Assembly (NCBI GenBank): GCA_902168205.1
Contig: CABHOK010000003.1
Coordinates: forward strand, 1,612,001 to 1,676,000
Origin: an uncultured Chitinophaga sp.
GTDB lineage: Bacteria; Bacteroidota; Bacteroidia; Cytophagales; Cyclobacteriaceae
Length of the DNA: 64,000 nt
Direction: 5' to 3'
Of this stretch, positions 43,201 to 52,900 are shown in pieces (position 1 is the stretch's first letter; every line of letters begins with the position of its first letter). The position numbers and the translations under genes were made by a program. The notes under the pieces are model-generated. The model searched no databases. It was not told the DNA's origin and saw nothing but the letters and a program-made list of their open reading frames with translations.

Positions 43201-45099
43201 ATGAAAAGTCTAACAATCACCGCACTGCTGTTTGGTTTGTCTGTTTGCACATTCGCCCAGGTTACTGTTACAATAGATTTGTCAGTTGAGCCGCACGTTG
43301 TTTCACCCTATATATACGGGCGCAACAATTCGCTTTCGGATAATCCGGGCAGTCCGTTATCTGCGGCTGAGTGGACGCGCATCAAAGATTCCGGTATAAA
43401 ATTTCTTCGCGAAAGCGGAGGGAATAACAGTACTAAATATAATTGGAGACGTAAACTTTCCAGTCACCCGGACTGGTATAACAATGTATACGCACATGAT
43501 TGGGATTTTGCAGCGCAGTCAATGCAACAAAACCTGACGGATGTACAAGGCATGTGGTCGTTTCAGCTGATCGGCAAGGCAGCCAAAACAACAACTGCCA
43601 ACTTTAACGATTGGAGCTACAACAGCTCACAATGGTGGAGTGGTGTAAACCAGAATCTGGCAGGTGGCGGTGTTGTTAATGCTTCCGGTGGTTCTGCAGC
43701 TACTACAAACGGAAATCCTGATCTATACCTGGAGAACTGGACGGCAGACTCAACCGTACTCCTCCTGGACCATTGGTTCAACAAGCTGGCATTGCAGAAG
43801 AGTTCGCTCACTTACTGGAGCATGGATAACGAAGTGGAGATCTGGTCGGGCACACACGATGATGTAATGCCCACGCAAGAGTCGGCCGAAGCTTTCATGC
43901 AACGATACTTTGCTGTAGCGAAGAAGGCAAGAGAAGCTTTTCCTGGTATCAAGCTCGTGGGGCCGGTGCCTGCCAATGAATGGCAATGGTATAACTGGCA
44001 GGGAGGCATTACACAGGACGGCAAGAAATATACCTGGCTGGAGTATTTCATCAAACGTATAGCGGAAGAACAACAGGCCAGTGGCGTTCGGCTGCTTGAT
44101 GTTCTCGATATACATTTTTACCCGGGCAGTACAAACCCGACTGAAATTGTACAATTCCACCGCGTTTTCTTCGATAAGGATTATTCATACCCGGAAGCTC
44201 TCGGTGTAAAGAATATTTCAGGTACCTGGGACGACTCCCAGACCAAAGAGTATATATTTGAACGTTGTAAAGCATGGCTTGCTCAATATATAGGCACCGG
44301 TCATGGAGTGACATTCGGTGTTTCGGAAACCGGTATATCGTTGGTAAATGCAAATACTTCTGCGGTTTGGTATGCCGGTATGCTGGGCGAATTTATGCGT
44401 CACCCGGAAGTGGAAATTTTTGCTCCGTGGACATGGCAGGCAGGCATGTGGGAAGTATTGCATCTATATGCACGCTATAACAAAACACAGTATGCTAAAG
44501 CAACTTCTTCAGATGAGACATCGGTATCGGCTTATCCTACTATAAATCAATCGGGAGACTCCATTACCGTTGTGCTGGTGAACCGGGCTTCCACTTCAAA
44601 AACAGCAACGGTAAATTTCTCCGGGTTCAACCTGGCCAATCAATCTTTTGATGTCTTGAAATTATCGGGCCTTACAAGCTCGGAAACTTTTGTGTCGCAT
44701 CAAACCAACGCCTTGCAGAAGTCGACTATTACTCCTTCGCAGAATGCATTGAACGTAACGCTGCCGTCAATGTCAGTCACGTCTATTTTATTAAAGGGAG
44801 CGAAGGGTGAAGTTGTTACCGGTATAGATGAGAACGATGCCCGCGAGGTAATGAATTTATATCCCAACCCTGTGGAGGAATCACGAGCCGTTACGATCGA
44901 GATCAGGAAGTCGGGCACAGCATCGTTGGAACTTATGGATGTTACCGGTCAAAGACTAAAACATTTCTTTCGGGAAAAAAAAGTTACCAACACTTTCAGC
45001 GAGAAGTTAGAGCTTTCTGAAGTCAGCTCCGGAACATACCTGGTCAAATTACAGATGGATGATCGGATCTATTACAGGAAGATTGTGGTAACGCGGTAG
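43201..45099 (+). CDS. Secreted GH44-like glycosidase with T9SS sorting domain
   Basis: A 632-residue exported enzyme. Signal peptide 1-19; a TIM-barrel (about 30-440) in the style of glycoside hydrolase family 44; a beta-sandwich (about 440-540); and a type A T9SS sorting domain (about 555-632, LYPNPVEESRAVTIEIRK). The probable acid/base is E211 in SMDNEVEIWSGTHDDV and the probable nucleophile is E376 in GVSETGIS. In GH44 endoglucanases the first site usually reads NEP; here proline is valine. It probably cleaves beta-1,4-glucan or xyloglucan outside the cell. It is not next to a SusC/D pair. Confidence 0.78.
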   Translation: MKSLTITALLFGLSVCTFAQVTVTIDLSVEPHVVSPYIYGRNNSLSDNPGSPLSAAEWTRIKDSGIKFLRESGGNNSTKYNWRRKLSSHPDWYNNVYAHDWDFAAQSMQQNLTDVQGMWSFQLIGKAAKTTTANFNDWSYNSSQWWSGVNQNLAGGGVVNASGGSAATTNGNPDLYLENWTADSTVLLLDHWFNKLALQKSSLTYWSMDNEVEIWSGTHDDVMPTQESAEAFMQRYFAVAKKAREAFPGIKLVGPVPANEWQWYNWQGGITQDGKKYTWLEYFIKRIAEEQQASGVRLLDVLDIHFYPGSTNPTEIVQFHRVFFDKDYSYPEALGVKNISGTWDDSQTKEYIFERCKAWLAQYIGTGHGVTFGVSETGISLVNANTSAVWYAGMLGEFMRHPEVEIFAPWTWQAGMWEVLHLYARYNKTQYAKATSSDETSVSAYPTINQSGDSITVVLVNRASTSKTATVNFSGFNLANQSFDVLKLSGLTSSETFVSHQTNALQKSTITPSQNALNVTLPSMSVTSILLKGAKGEVVTGIDENDAREVMNLYPNPVEESRAVTIEIRKSGTASLELMDVTGQRLKHFFREKKVTNTFSEKLELSEVSSGTYLVKLQMDDRIYYRKIVVTR

Positions 45100-45141
45100 A
45101 CTATATAACTATACCACCGTCTGTACTGAGCCATATAACGA

Positions 45142-45570
45142 TCACTTATTTTCCAGTAGTCGTTCCAGTAATGCAGTTTTCTCACGCTCACTTTTAAGGA
45201 GAGCTTCGTAGAGTTTTTTGTTCTCTTCGAGGGTCTCCATCCATTTGTCAATCGGATTGAAAGTGCAGTTCAGGTTTTGTACAGCTACATTAGCAGCCCC
45301 CTGGTTACTTCCTTCCTGGTTATACTGTATATAATTTATAACAGACTCTTCCGTAAAATTCTGAATAGCCTCGCCACTCACACCCAAAGCCTTTGCTATC
45401 TTTTCCAGTGTAGCATCTTCAACTTGTTCGCTCTGCTCAATCTTGGATATAGCTTGCTGGCTGATACCCAGTTTCTCGGCAAGAGTATCCTGTTTTACTC
45501 CCAACAGTTCCCGGATACGGCCAATCTTTCTCCCGAGGTGATGCGATTGTGGTTTGGTTTTTACTTCCAT
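45142..45570 (-). CDS. XRE-family helix-turn-helix regulator
   Basis: A 142-residue DNA-binding protein. The Cro/CI-type helix-turn-helix is at about 14-70 (IRELLGVKQDTLAEKLGISQ, ISKIEQSEQVEDATLEKIAK), followed by a linker and a C-terminal helix rich in Glu and Lys (WMETLEENKKLYEALLKSER) that should form a coiled coil. Similar small regulators with a leucine-rich tail are common in Bacteroidota. A TATATTTG box on the minus strand (45583-45576) lies 6 bases before the ATG, with a TTG 24 bases further up, so the transcript may be nearly leaderless. Targets are unknown. Confidence 0.87.
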   Translation of the reverse strand: MEVKTKPQSHHLGRKIGRIRELLGVKQDTLAEKLGISQQAISKIEQSEQVEDATLEKIAKALGVSGEAIQNFTEESVINYIQYNQEGSNQGAANVAVQNLNCTFNPIDKWMETLEENKKLYEALLKSEREKTALLERLLENK

Positions 45571-45696
45571 ATGTTCAAATATAAAAAGTTTTGGAGGTTG
45601 TAAAAAACAAGCTTCATTTGTTAATAACCATGCTGTTGTTCCGTATCAGATGAGGGCATTTCAATTTCAAAAGTTACTATCTTGTCCCTTCAATTT

Positions 45697-46548
45697 ATGA
45701 TGATGGACATTCGCGCGATCTGTACCGATATTGATGGTACATTGCTGGATAGCAGGAGAGAGCTCTCACCACGCACTATTCAGGTTATTAAAAGTATAAA
45801 GAATGAAGTGCCGGTAATCCTGGCGTCATCGCGAATGCCATCGGCTATGCGACATTTGCAACATGAACTGGATATACTCGATCATCCGCTCATCTGCTAT
45901 AACGGTGGCTATGTTATTCGATATACAACGGGAAGTAACAAGCCTGAGGTACTGGATACTGTTACCATACCGGTGCAGGTTTGTGAAACTATATTGGGCT
46001 ATACTGCCGGTAGAACAATCCATTTGAGCTTATATACCGAAGACAACTGGTATGCACCGCAAGACGATTACTGGACCGAACGCGAAGCACGTGTTACCAA
46101 AGTAACTCCAGTAATCACCGCTTTACCCGAGGTGTTGCAACGCTGGCAGGTATCGGGCATCGGGGCGCACAAGGTCATGTGTATGGGACCCGAAGAAGAG
46201 ATGAATGTACTGGAAGCAACGTTGAATGCATCGCTATCGCAGGCTATACATGTGTACCGATCCAAATCAACCTATATAGAAATTGCACCGCGGGCTATAT
46301 CCAAGGCATCGGCATTAAAGCTCGCGCTACAGCATTACTATAACCTGGATATAGCACAAGCCATGGCATTCGGTGATAATTATAATGACATCGAGATGCT
46401 GCAGTCGGCTGGTCATGGTGTAGCGGTTGCCAATGCCCGCGAAGAAGTGAAGGCCGTTGTACGGTATACAACGGCCTCCAATATTGACGATGGCGTTGCG
46501 GCTATGCTTGAAAAATATTTTACTTCAGCTTCGAGAAATAACGGGTAG
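45697..46548 (+). CDS. Cof-type HAD-superfamily phosphatase
   Basis: A 283-residue cytosolic hydrolase of the Cof/type IIB HAD group. Motif I is ICTDIDGTLLDS, whose first aspartate is the nucleophile; motif II is VILASSR; the C-terminal motif is KASALKLALQHY followed by AFGDNYNDIEML with the metal-binding aspartates. Such enzymes dephosphorylate sugar phosphates, nucleotides or flavin precursors. Three consecutive ATGs occur at 45697-45705 and any may serve. The last 29 bases overlap the 3' end of the convergent symporter gene. Confidence 0.9.
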   Translation: MMMDIRAICTDIDGTLLDSRRELSPRTIQVIKSIKNEVPVILASSRMPSAMRHLQHELDILDHPLICYNGGYVIRYTTGSNKPEVLDTVTIPVQVCETILGYTAGRTIHLSLYTEDNWYAPQDDYWTEREARVTKVTPVITALPEVLQRWQVSGIGAHKVMCMGPEEEMNVLEATLNASLSQAIHVYRSKSTYIEIAPRAISKASALKLALQHYYNLDIAQAMAFGDNYNDIEMLQSAGHGVAVANAREEVKAVVRYTTASNIDDGVAAMLEKYFTSASRNNG

Positions 46549-47887
46549 CCTCGCGCTTTACATGCGGAGCCAGCACAAAACCGGAGAGCATGGTAGGTAT
46601 AGCCATGAGTGCGAACGAGATATCAATAATGTTCAGCACCAGGTCCATCGAAGCGATAGCACCTACAATGATCATGGATAAATAAAAGTAATCATACCAG
46701 CGGCTTTGCTTTTCGCCTACCAGGTAGGAGAGTGCCTTGCGTCCGTAGTAGCTATAGGAGAATAGCGCACTGATCGCAAACACAAATGTACACAGCAAGA
46801 GTATATATTCTCCGGATGGCATCGCAGCGCGGTACGCCAGCGATGTAAGGGTTATACCCGTAGCATCTTTTGTTTGCCACACACCGGTAACAAGTATAGC
46901 AAAGGCTGTTAGGGAACACGATACTAATGTGTCAATCACCGGGCTCAACATCGATATCAAACCTTCACGCACAGGTTCTGTACTGATAGAAGCGCCCATG
47001 GCCATCGGTGCTGTACCTATACCCGCTTCATTTGAAAACGTTGCCCTGCGAACACCGAGCATAATGATACCACCGAGCACACCACCAAGAAAAGGATCGC
47101 CATGATAATGACTCGCAGCAAAGGCATCGGTAAACACCAGCTTGATATAGTATGGCACCTGGTCGGCATACGAAATAAGAATGACCGCAACAGAAACAAA
47201 ATGTAAAACGATCATGATGGGAACGAGTCGTCCTGCCCAGTTGCCGATCCGCTGTATACCACCAATGATAACGACTGATACAAGTATAGTAATGAAAAGT
47301 CCGATGATAAGTTTCAGCACACTCACCGGTGTATTGCCGATCGTGATAAAATGCTCGCCAACACCCATCGGCTTCAACCCTATATCAATGATAGCCTGCG
47401 TAAGCTGGTTGGCCTGAAATATAGGGAGCATACCAATAAGACTGCACACGCAGAAGAGCGTTGCCAGTGGCAGCCACGGTTTACCCAGCGCTTCACGAAT
47501 TACATACATCGGTCCGCCCTGAAGCTCACCATTCGAATCGCGACCGCGATACATACTAGCCAGTGTACTGGTAAAGAAGTTGGTAGACATACCAATGAAT
47601 GACGTTACCCACATCCAGAACAATGCTCCGGGGCCGCCCATCGCTATAGCAGCCGCTACACCGGAAAGATTTCCCATACCTACCGTAGAGGCCAGTGCTG
47701 TTGATAAAGCTTTATACGGACTGATCTGTCCCGGTGCGTTGGGATCGTGATACTTGCCCATCAATACATCCACCGCATGTTTGAAATATTTGTACTGAAC
47801 AAAGCCGGAGTATATCAGAAAGAAAAGTCCGCCACCGATAATCAGAAATAATACAGGCCACCAGGTATAGGCAGCAATATCGGACAT
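46520..47887 (-). CDS. Alanine/glycine:cation symporter (AGCS family)
   Basis: A 455-residue inner-membrane transporter with about eleven hydrophobic segments. The AGCS features GQISPYKALSTALASTVGMGN, GPGALFWMWVTSFIGMSTNF and RATFSNEAGIGTAPMA are clear. It imports alanine or glycine with sodium. ATG 47887 is preferred to the TTG at 47908. The gene overlaps the convergent HAD gene by 29 bases, so their two transcripts are complementary at the 3' ends; no separate terminator is visible. Confidence 0.9.
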   Translation of the reverse strand: MSDIAAYTWWPVLFLIIGGGLFFLIYSGFVQYKYFKHAVDVLMGKYHDPNAPGQISPYKALSTALASTVGMGNLSGVAAAIAMGGPGALFWMWVTSFIGMSTNFFTSTLASMYRGRDSNGELQGGPMYVIREALGKPWLPLATLFCVCSLIGMLPIFQANQLTQAIIDIGLKPMGVGEHFITIGNTPVSVLKLIIGLFITILVSVVIIGGIQRIGNWAGRLVPIMIVLHFVSVAVILISYADQVPYYIKLVFTDAFAASHYHGDPFLGGVLGGIIMLGVRRATFSNEAGIGTAPMAMGASISTEPVREGLISMLSPVIDTLVSCSLTAFAILVTGVWQTKDATGITLTSLAYRAAMPSGEYILLLCTFVFAISALFSYSYYGRKALSYLVGEKQSRWYDYFYLSMIIVGAIASMDLVLNIIDISFALMAIPTMLSGFVLAPHVKREATRYFSKLK

Positions 47888-48315
47888 GAGTTGATTGAAT
47901 TCTTGCAAAGGTTACTGAGTTAATTCGGAAAGATATGAAATTCTGTTATACGCACCTTCAGGTTCTGAGGAAGGGTAAAAATCAGTCGATGAACCCGTCA
48001 CCTGATGATGTGATTCACCGGAATTGCTCCCCATAAAAATGTAGTTTTTGAGGCTAAAAAACGCGTAGCTCCAAAATGGAGACACTTTTGGTATAAACGG
48101 CAGGCATCCAAATTACCTTGTTTACGTACACACGCCATGATCTTACAGGTTGATATTTCAGGCAGTAGTAACCTTTACGTTGACAAAAACAACGTACAGG
48201 TTGAAAGTTGTGTCAAAGGTGTGCTGCCAGCAATATCCATGATCGTGAATGGTGTTTAAAATGTATTGAATAGGCGTTGAGCGGGTCTGTTAATTTTTAT
48301 CAAAACAATAAGCGT
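47888..48315. other. Intergenic gap with a possible 40-residue open frame
   Basis: No certain gene. ATG 48137 opens a frame of 40 codons to the stop at 48257-48259, beginning MILQVDISGSSNLYVDKNNV; its composition is protein-like, but nothing else supports it. A short stem CTCC-AAAAT-GGAG lies near 48070. The kinase promoter is probably in the right half. Confidence 0.35.
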
Positions 48316-49812
48316 ATGACGATGCTGGAGCATGCAGAGATAGGCGTGTGGCAGGATATCTTTACTTCTATAATTGAGGATGCTGATTCTAATATTTTAT
48401 TACTCGATGAAGACTTTCGCATCATTAACCTCAACTCTGGCTTCTACTGGATCTTTATTGAGACGTATGGAATCGAACTTAAGAAAGGTACTTCCATTCT
48501 TGAATCGATGCAGCGTGTACACGCAACACTCACACACACCTGGCGCGACCGTTGTATGGTAGCGTTGAGTGGTACTGCTATAAAAGTTGAAGATGTATTC
48601 GAGATCGATGGTCGTAATTACTATTGGGAGATACACTTCAAATCCAGTAGCCGTCCCGATGGTTCGCAAATTATATCCGTCTTCAGCCGCGACATTACCG
48701 TGCGCAAGGCGTATCAGAAAAAAATTATAGAGAACGAAGCGAATCTCCGGTCGATCTTAAATACAATTGAAGACAGTATCTGGTTAATCAACACCGATTT
48801 TGAACTAATTGACTTTAATCGTGAGTTCTTTAAAAAATATAAACAGGCTTATGGCGTTAAGTTGCTGCGAGGTGAGAACATTCTGGGATTGATACCGGAT
48901 GACCTGCCCGAGCTGCGCGAGCTGTGGCGCAACCGTTATGAAAGTGGATTAAAGGGAAGACCTGGTAAATATTATGACTCTTACCAGATCGAGAAGGACA
49001 ACAGGATTTTTGAAATAAAAACGTATCCGATTGTGGAGAATGGAATAGTAACCGGTTTAACCATGTACTCACGCGACATAACAAACCAGACGCGGACAGA
49101 AGATCTTTTGAAAAAACAAAATGAAGAGCTCATCCGCATAAACTCAGAGCTTGATCGTTTTGTATATAGCGCCTCGCACGACCTGCGTGCTCCGCTTATG
49201 TCTGTTAAAGGATTGATCAACATGATCAAGCTCGATCCTGAAAAACAGAACACGGATCAATACCTGGCGCTCATCGAAAAGAGTGTAAACAAACTCGATC
49301 ATTTCATTTCGGATATTATACACTACTCGCGTAATGCGCGCATGGATATCATGCCGAAGCAGATCGACTTCAACGAACTGCTGCAGGAGTCTATCGATTC
49401 GCTGCGCTATATGGAAGGTGCCGATACCGTAAAGAGCATCCGGAATATAGTACAGCAGGCACCGTTCTGTTCAGATTATAGCCGGTTGCTGATGGTGTTC
49501 AACAATATTATATCCAACGCAGTGCAATACCGCGATACACGCAAGGAAGATTCATACCTGAAGATTGATATACTGGTAGATGAGAAGCGTGCTATACTTC
49601 GCTTTTCCGACAATGGTATAGGTATCCCGGAAGAGTATGTCGATAAGATATTCAAAATGTTTTTCCGCGCCAATGCCGATAGTAAAGGGTCCGGACTTGG
49701 CCTATATATCGTAAAAGGCGTACTCGAAAAACTGGAAGGCTCCGTAAGCGTTCAATCCAAAGTAGGCGAAGGCACAACGTTCAGCTTCGAAATCCCTAAC
49801 CTCTGCGCGTGA
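48316..49812 (+). CDS. PAS-domain sensor histidine kinase
   Basis: A 498-residue soluble kinase. Two PAS domains (about 10-130 and 145-260; the second has SILNTIEDSIWLINTDFELI) are followed by a short coiled coil, the HisKA domain with phosphoacceptor H288 in YSASHDLRAPLMSVKGL, and an intact HATPase (FNNIISNAVQYRD, FSDNGIGIP, SKGSGLGLYIVKGVLEKLEG). The PAS domains resemble those of the much larger kinase downstream, which suggests descent from a common stock. ATG 48316 is preferred over TTG 48277. It is separated from the next gene by a repeat-rich 155-base gap. Confidence 0.9.
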   Translation: MTMLEHAEIGVWQDIFTSIIEDADSNILLLDEDFRIINLNSGFYWIFIETYGIELKKGTSILESMQRVHATLTHTWRDRCMVALSGTAIKVEDVFEIDGRNYYWEIHFKSSSRPDGSQIISVFSRDITVRKAYQKKIIENEANLRSILNTIEDSIWLINTDFELIDFNREFFKKYKQAYGVKLLRGENILGLIPDDLPELRELWRNRYESGLKGRPGKYYDSYQIEKDNRIFEIKTYPIVENGIVTGLTMYSRDITNQTRTEDLLKKQNEELIRINSELDRFVYSASHDLRAPLMSVKGLINMIKLDPEKQNTDQYLALIEKSVNKLDHFISDIIHYSRNARMDIMPKQIDFNELLQESIDSLRYMEGADTVKSIRNIVQQAPFCSDYSRLLMVFNNIISNAVQYRDTRKEDSYLKIDILVDEKRAILRFSDNGIGIPEEYVDKIFKMFFRANADSKGSGLGLYIVKGVLEKLEGSVSVQSKVGEGTTFSFEIPNLCA

Positions 49813-49933
49813 TGCGCGTGTTTTACGTGTGCACGTGTTTATGTGTGTACGTGTTTATGTTCAGGTAACGTATCAACGTGCACACGTAAACACTTAAACA
49901 CGCGTCTGGTGCACACGTAAACACTTAGACACG
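49813..49933. repeat. ACGTGT/ACACGT repeat block between two kinase genes
   Basis: A 25-bp unit beginning GTGCACACGTAAACACTT occurs at 49878-49902 and again at 49909-49933 with one mismatch. Its complement is scattered through 49816-49860 (CGTGTTTTACGTGTGCACGTG and relatives), so the block can fold into large hairpins. The word GTGCAC is frequent. Confidence 0.75.
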
Positions 49934-49967
49934 TTTTGCTTACCTTTAGCGTATAAAGCATGCGCGA

Positions 49968-52900
49968 TTGAATAACATTACCGAAAAAGAATTTAATGAG
50001 CTTCTCGATCCGGAATTGTTCTCGGCAATTCTGGATACTTTGGGAGAGGCTATCTGGACAATCGACTTTACCCGGAATCAACTCCACTGGTTTTCATCGG
50101 CTGCGAACCGCATCAAATATGCTATACCGGACGATGAAGCGCTGAATGATTTCTGGCGTAACAATATACATCCGGACGATCGCGAGCGCGCTGTCAGCGG
50201 ATTTGAAAATGCCCTCCGGGATTCTTCGGTGTCGGTATATATACACGACTATCGTTTCTGTGCTGCCGGCCATGTGTACTATATTCACGATACCATACGC
50301 CTGTTGCGCGATGCAGCCGGTAATGTAAGGCGGGTTATTGGTGCCTGGCGTGATACCACGCATCTGCATACACGTGAGCAGCAGATGAACGAACTGCTGG
50401 CACGACTGGAAGCTGAACGAAATCGCTTCAAGCGCATTGCTGAACTCTCTAACGCTGCCATGTGGGAAGTAGACCTCGCTACCCGCAAGCTACAATGGAT
50501 GGCCGGTAACGCTACACTAGAGGAATTCGGTTTCAATAATCCAGCCTATACATTGGAAGACTGGATCAGCGATATACATATCGAAGACCGGGAACGCGTG
50601 GTCAAGAACTTTGATCACGCGGTTGAGACACAGGAGAATTTTTTTGATACATACCGGTTTCACAAGAAGAGCGGGGGCATCGTTCACGTAATCGACCAGG
50701 GTACATTTGTGCGCGATGCATCCGGCAAAGCGATCAAAGCTGTAGGAAGCTGGATCGATATATCACGCGAACGTAAGCGTGAAGAAGTGCTGGAACGCTC
50801 ACTGGAGCAACAACGTGCGCTGAACCATGTATTACAGGAACGCGAAGAAGAACTCGCTACCGCGGAAGAAGAACTCCGGCAAAGCAACGATCAGTTGTCT
50901 CATCACATCCGTCAGCTATCCGCGCGTGAATTTATACTCAACCAATCGCAGAAGCTGGCGCGCATCGGAAGCTGGGAATATCATCCGGATAATAAAACCA
51001 TGTTCTGGTCGAATGAGATGTATAACATCTTTGGTGTAGACCAGAGCTTCAATACCAACGATCTCCGCGAGATCGAGCAGCGCTTTGAAATGCCGGATCG
51101 TGAACTGATACAGGAAATATTCAGGCAGATGGAATCGCGCCAGCGTGAGTCGTTCGATATTACCGGGCGTATACTCACTCCGTTGGGTTATAGAAAGTGG
51201 GTGCGAATTACAGCATATCCGATTGAGGAAGACGGTATAGCGCAGCGTATGGTGGGCCTCGTGTTTGATATTACCTACCTGAAGGAGGCGGAGGAACGAA
51301 TCAAGAGCAGCGAGCTGAAATTCTCCCGCGCTTTTCATAGCAATCCCAACCTGATGATGATTGTACGCGAAAGCGATCGTATGATTGCGGATGTGAACGA
51401 GTGCATTGAAACCGTCATGGGATATACCCGGCAGGAAATATTGGGCAAGACCCTGAACGATGTAAAATTCTTCATCTATGAAAAAGATCGTGAAGCTTTT
51501 TATGAACGCTATAATGCCAATAAAACGGTAGAGATTGAGTGTCCGTGCGTGCGCAAAGACGGCAGCATTATATATGTGATCGTATCCAGTAACCGGCTGG
51601 AGATCGAAGGCGTGCCGTATATCCTGTCCGTTGTGCGTGATGTTTCGGAGCGCAGAAATGCTGAAGAGCGGTTCCGGAAATCTTTTGATCTGAACCCGGA
51701 CCTGATGCTTATCTTCCGCGAACGCGATCTGCAACTGGTGGAGGTAAATGAAAAATTGCAATCACTGGCAGGGTATACCCGTCAGGATGTAATCGGTAAA
51801 TCCTCGCGCGACTTTAACCTGTGGGCTATATCGGAAGATCGTGATAAGTATTTTTCCACACTTGCCAGTCAGGGACACGTTACGATCGATTCTGTTTTTC
51901 TTCGCAAGAATGGAACGCACTTTCTCGGTACTATATCAGCACAACGCGTACACCTGCACGGTGAAAATCATTTGCTCGTAGTAGTACGCGATACCACGGA
52001 GAAAAAGATCATTGAACAGAACCTGGTAAAGAGCGAAGCGAACCTTCAATCGATTCTGAATCACACCGAATACTTTATCTGGTCGGTAGATATACGCTAT
52101 AAATTACTTCGCTTCAACAATCGCTTTGCGGAATACTTCAAGCGCTTTCAAAAAACGGATCTCTTTGTCGGCATGCCCATTCTGGATTTTATCAACCCGG
52201 CATCTTTCAGTGATTTCTGGCGGAGTAAATATGAGATTGTAAAGAATGGACGCGCAACCGAAGAGTTTGATATAGAAACCAACAATCGGATATACCACTG
52301 TGTGCTGCACCCTATATTTGTAGAAGACGAGATCAGTGGTATCACAGCCTATATGGATGATATCACCAGCAAGCGGCAGGCAGAAGAGCGGTTGATGCTG
52401 AGTGAAGCGAACCTGCAGGCTACCGTAAACAACACCAAGTTCATGGTGTGGGCGGTTGATCGGGAGCATCGCGTCATCATATGCAATCAAACGTTCCAGG
52501 AGTATATCAAGCGTAACCATAACATTGAGATCACGTACGGTCAACCCATTATATCGGCTGCATGGAATCTCCCGGATGCAAGCTGGCTGCGTGATGTATG
52601 GAGCGAACGATACAGCCGCGCGTGTGCAGGTGAATCGTACGAACTGCAGGAGCAGCGCAACGATCGCTACTTTAAATATTCCATTAGTCCGATTGTTGGA
52701 AAGGACAGTGTTATTACCGGGGTAACGGTGTTTGCTGAAGATATAACAGAACAAAAAATAGCAGAAGACAAGATACGCGAGAACGAGATCAAACTGAACG
52801 CGATCATCAACAACACCGACCTGAGTATATGGTCGGTGGATATGGATTACCGGATCACCGCGATCAACAATGTGTTCTTCGAAACCATGAAGGAACTATA

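Noticed and set aside
49813-49933. CRISPR array
   Set aside because: Only two direct copies with a 6-base gap and inverted relatives; no spacer pattern and no cas genes.
50916-51761. 281-residue minus-strand frame inside the eight-PAS kinase
   Set aside because: Antisense shadow of PAS-coding sequence with clear domain motifs on the plus strand.
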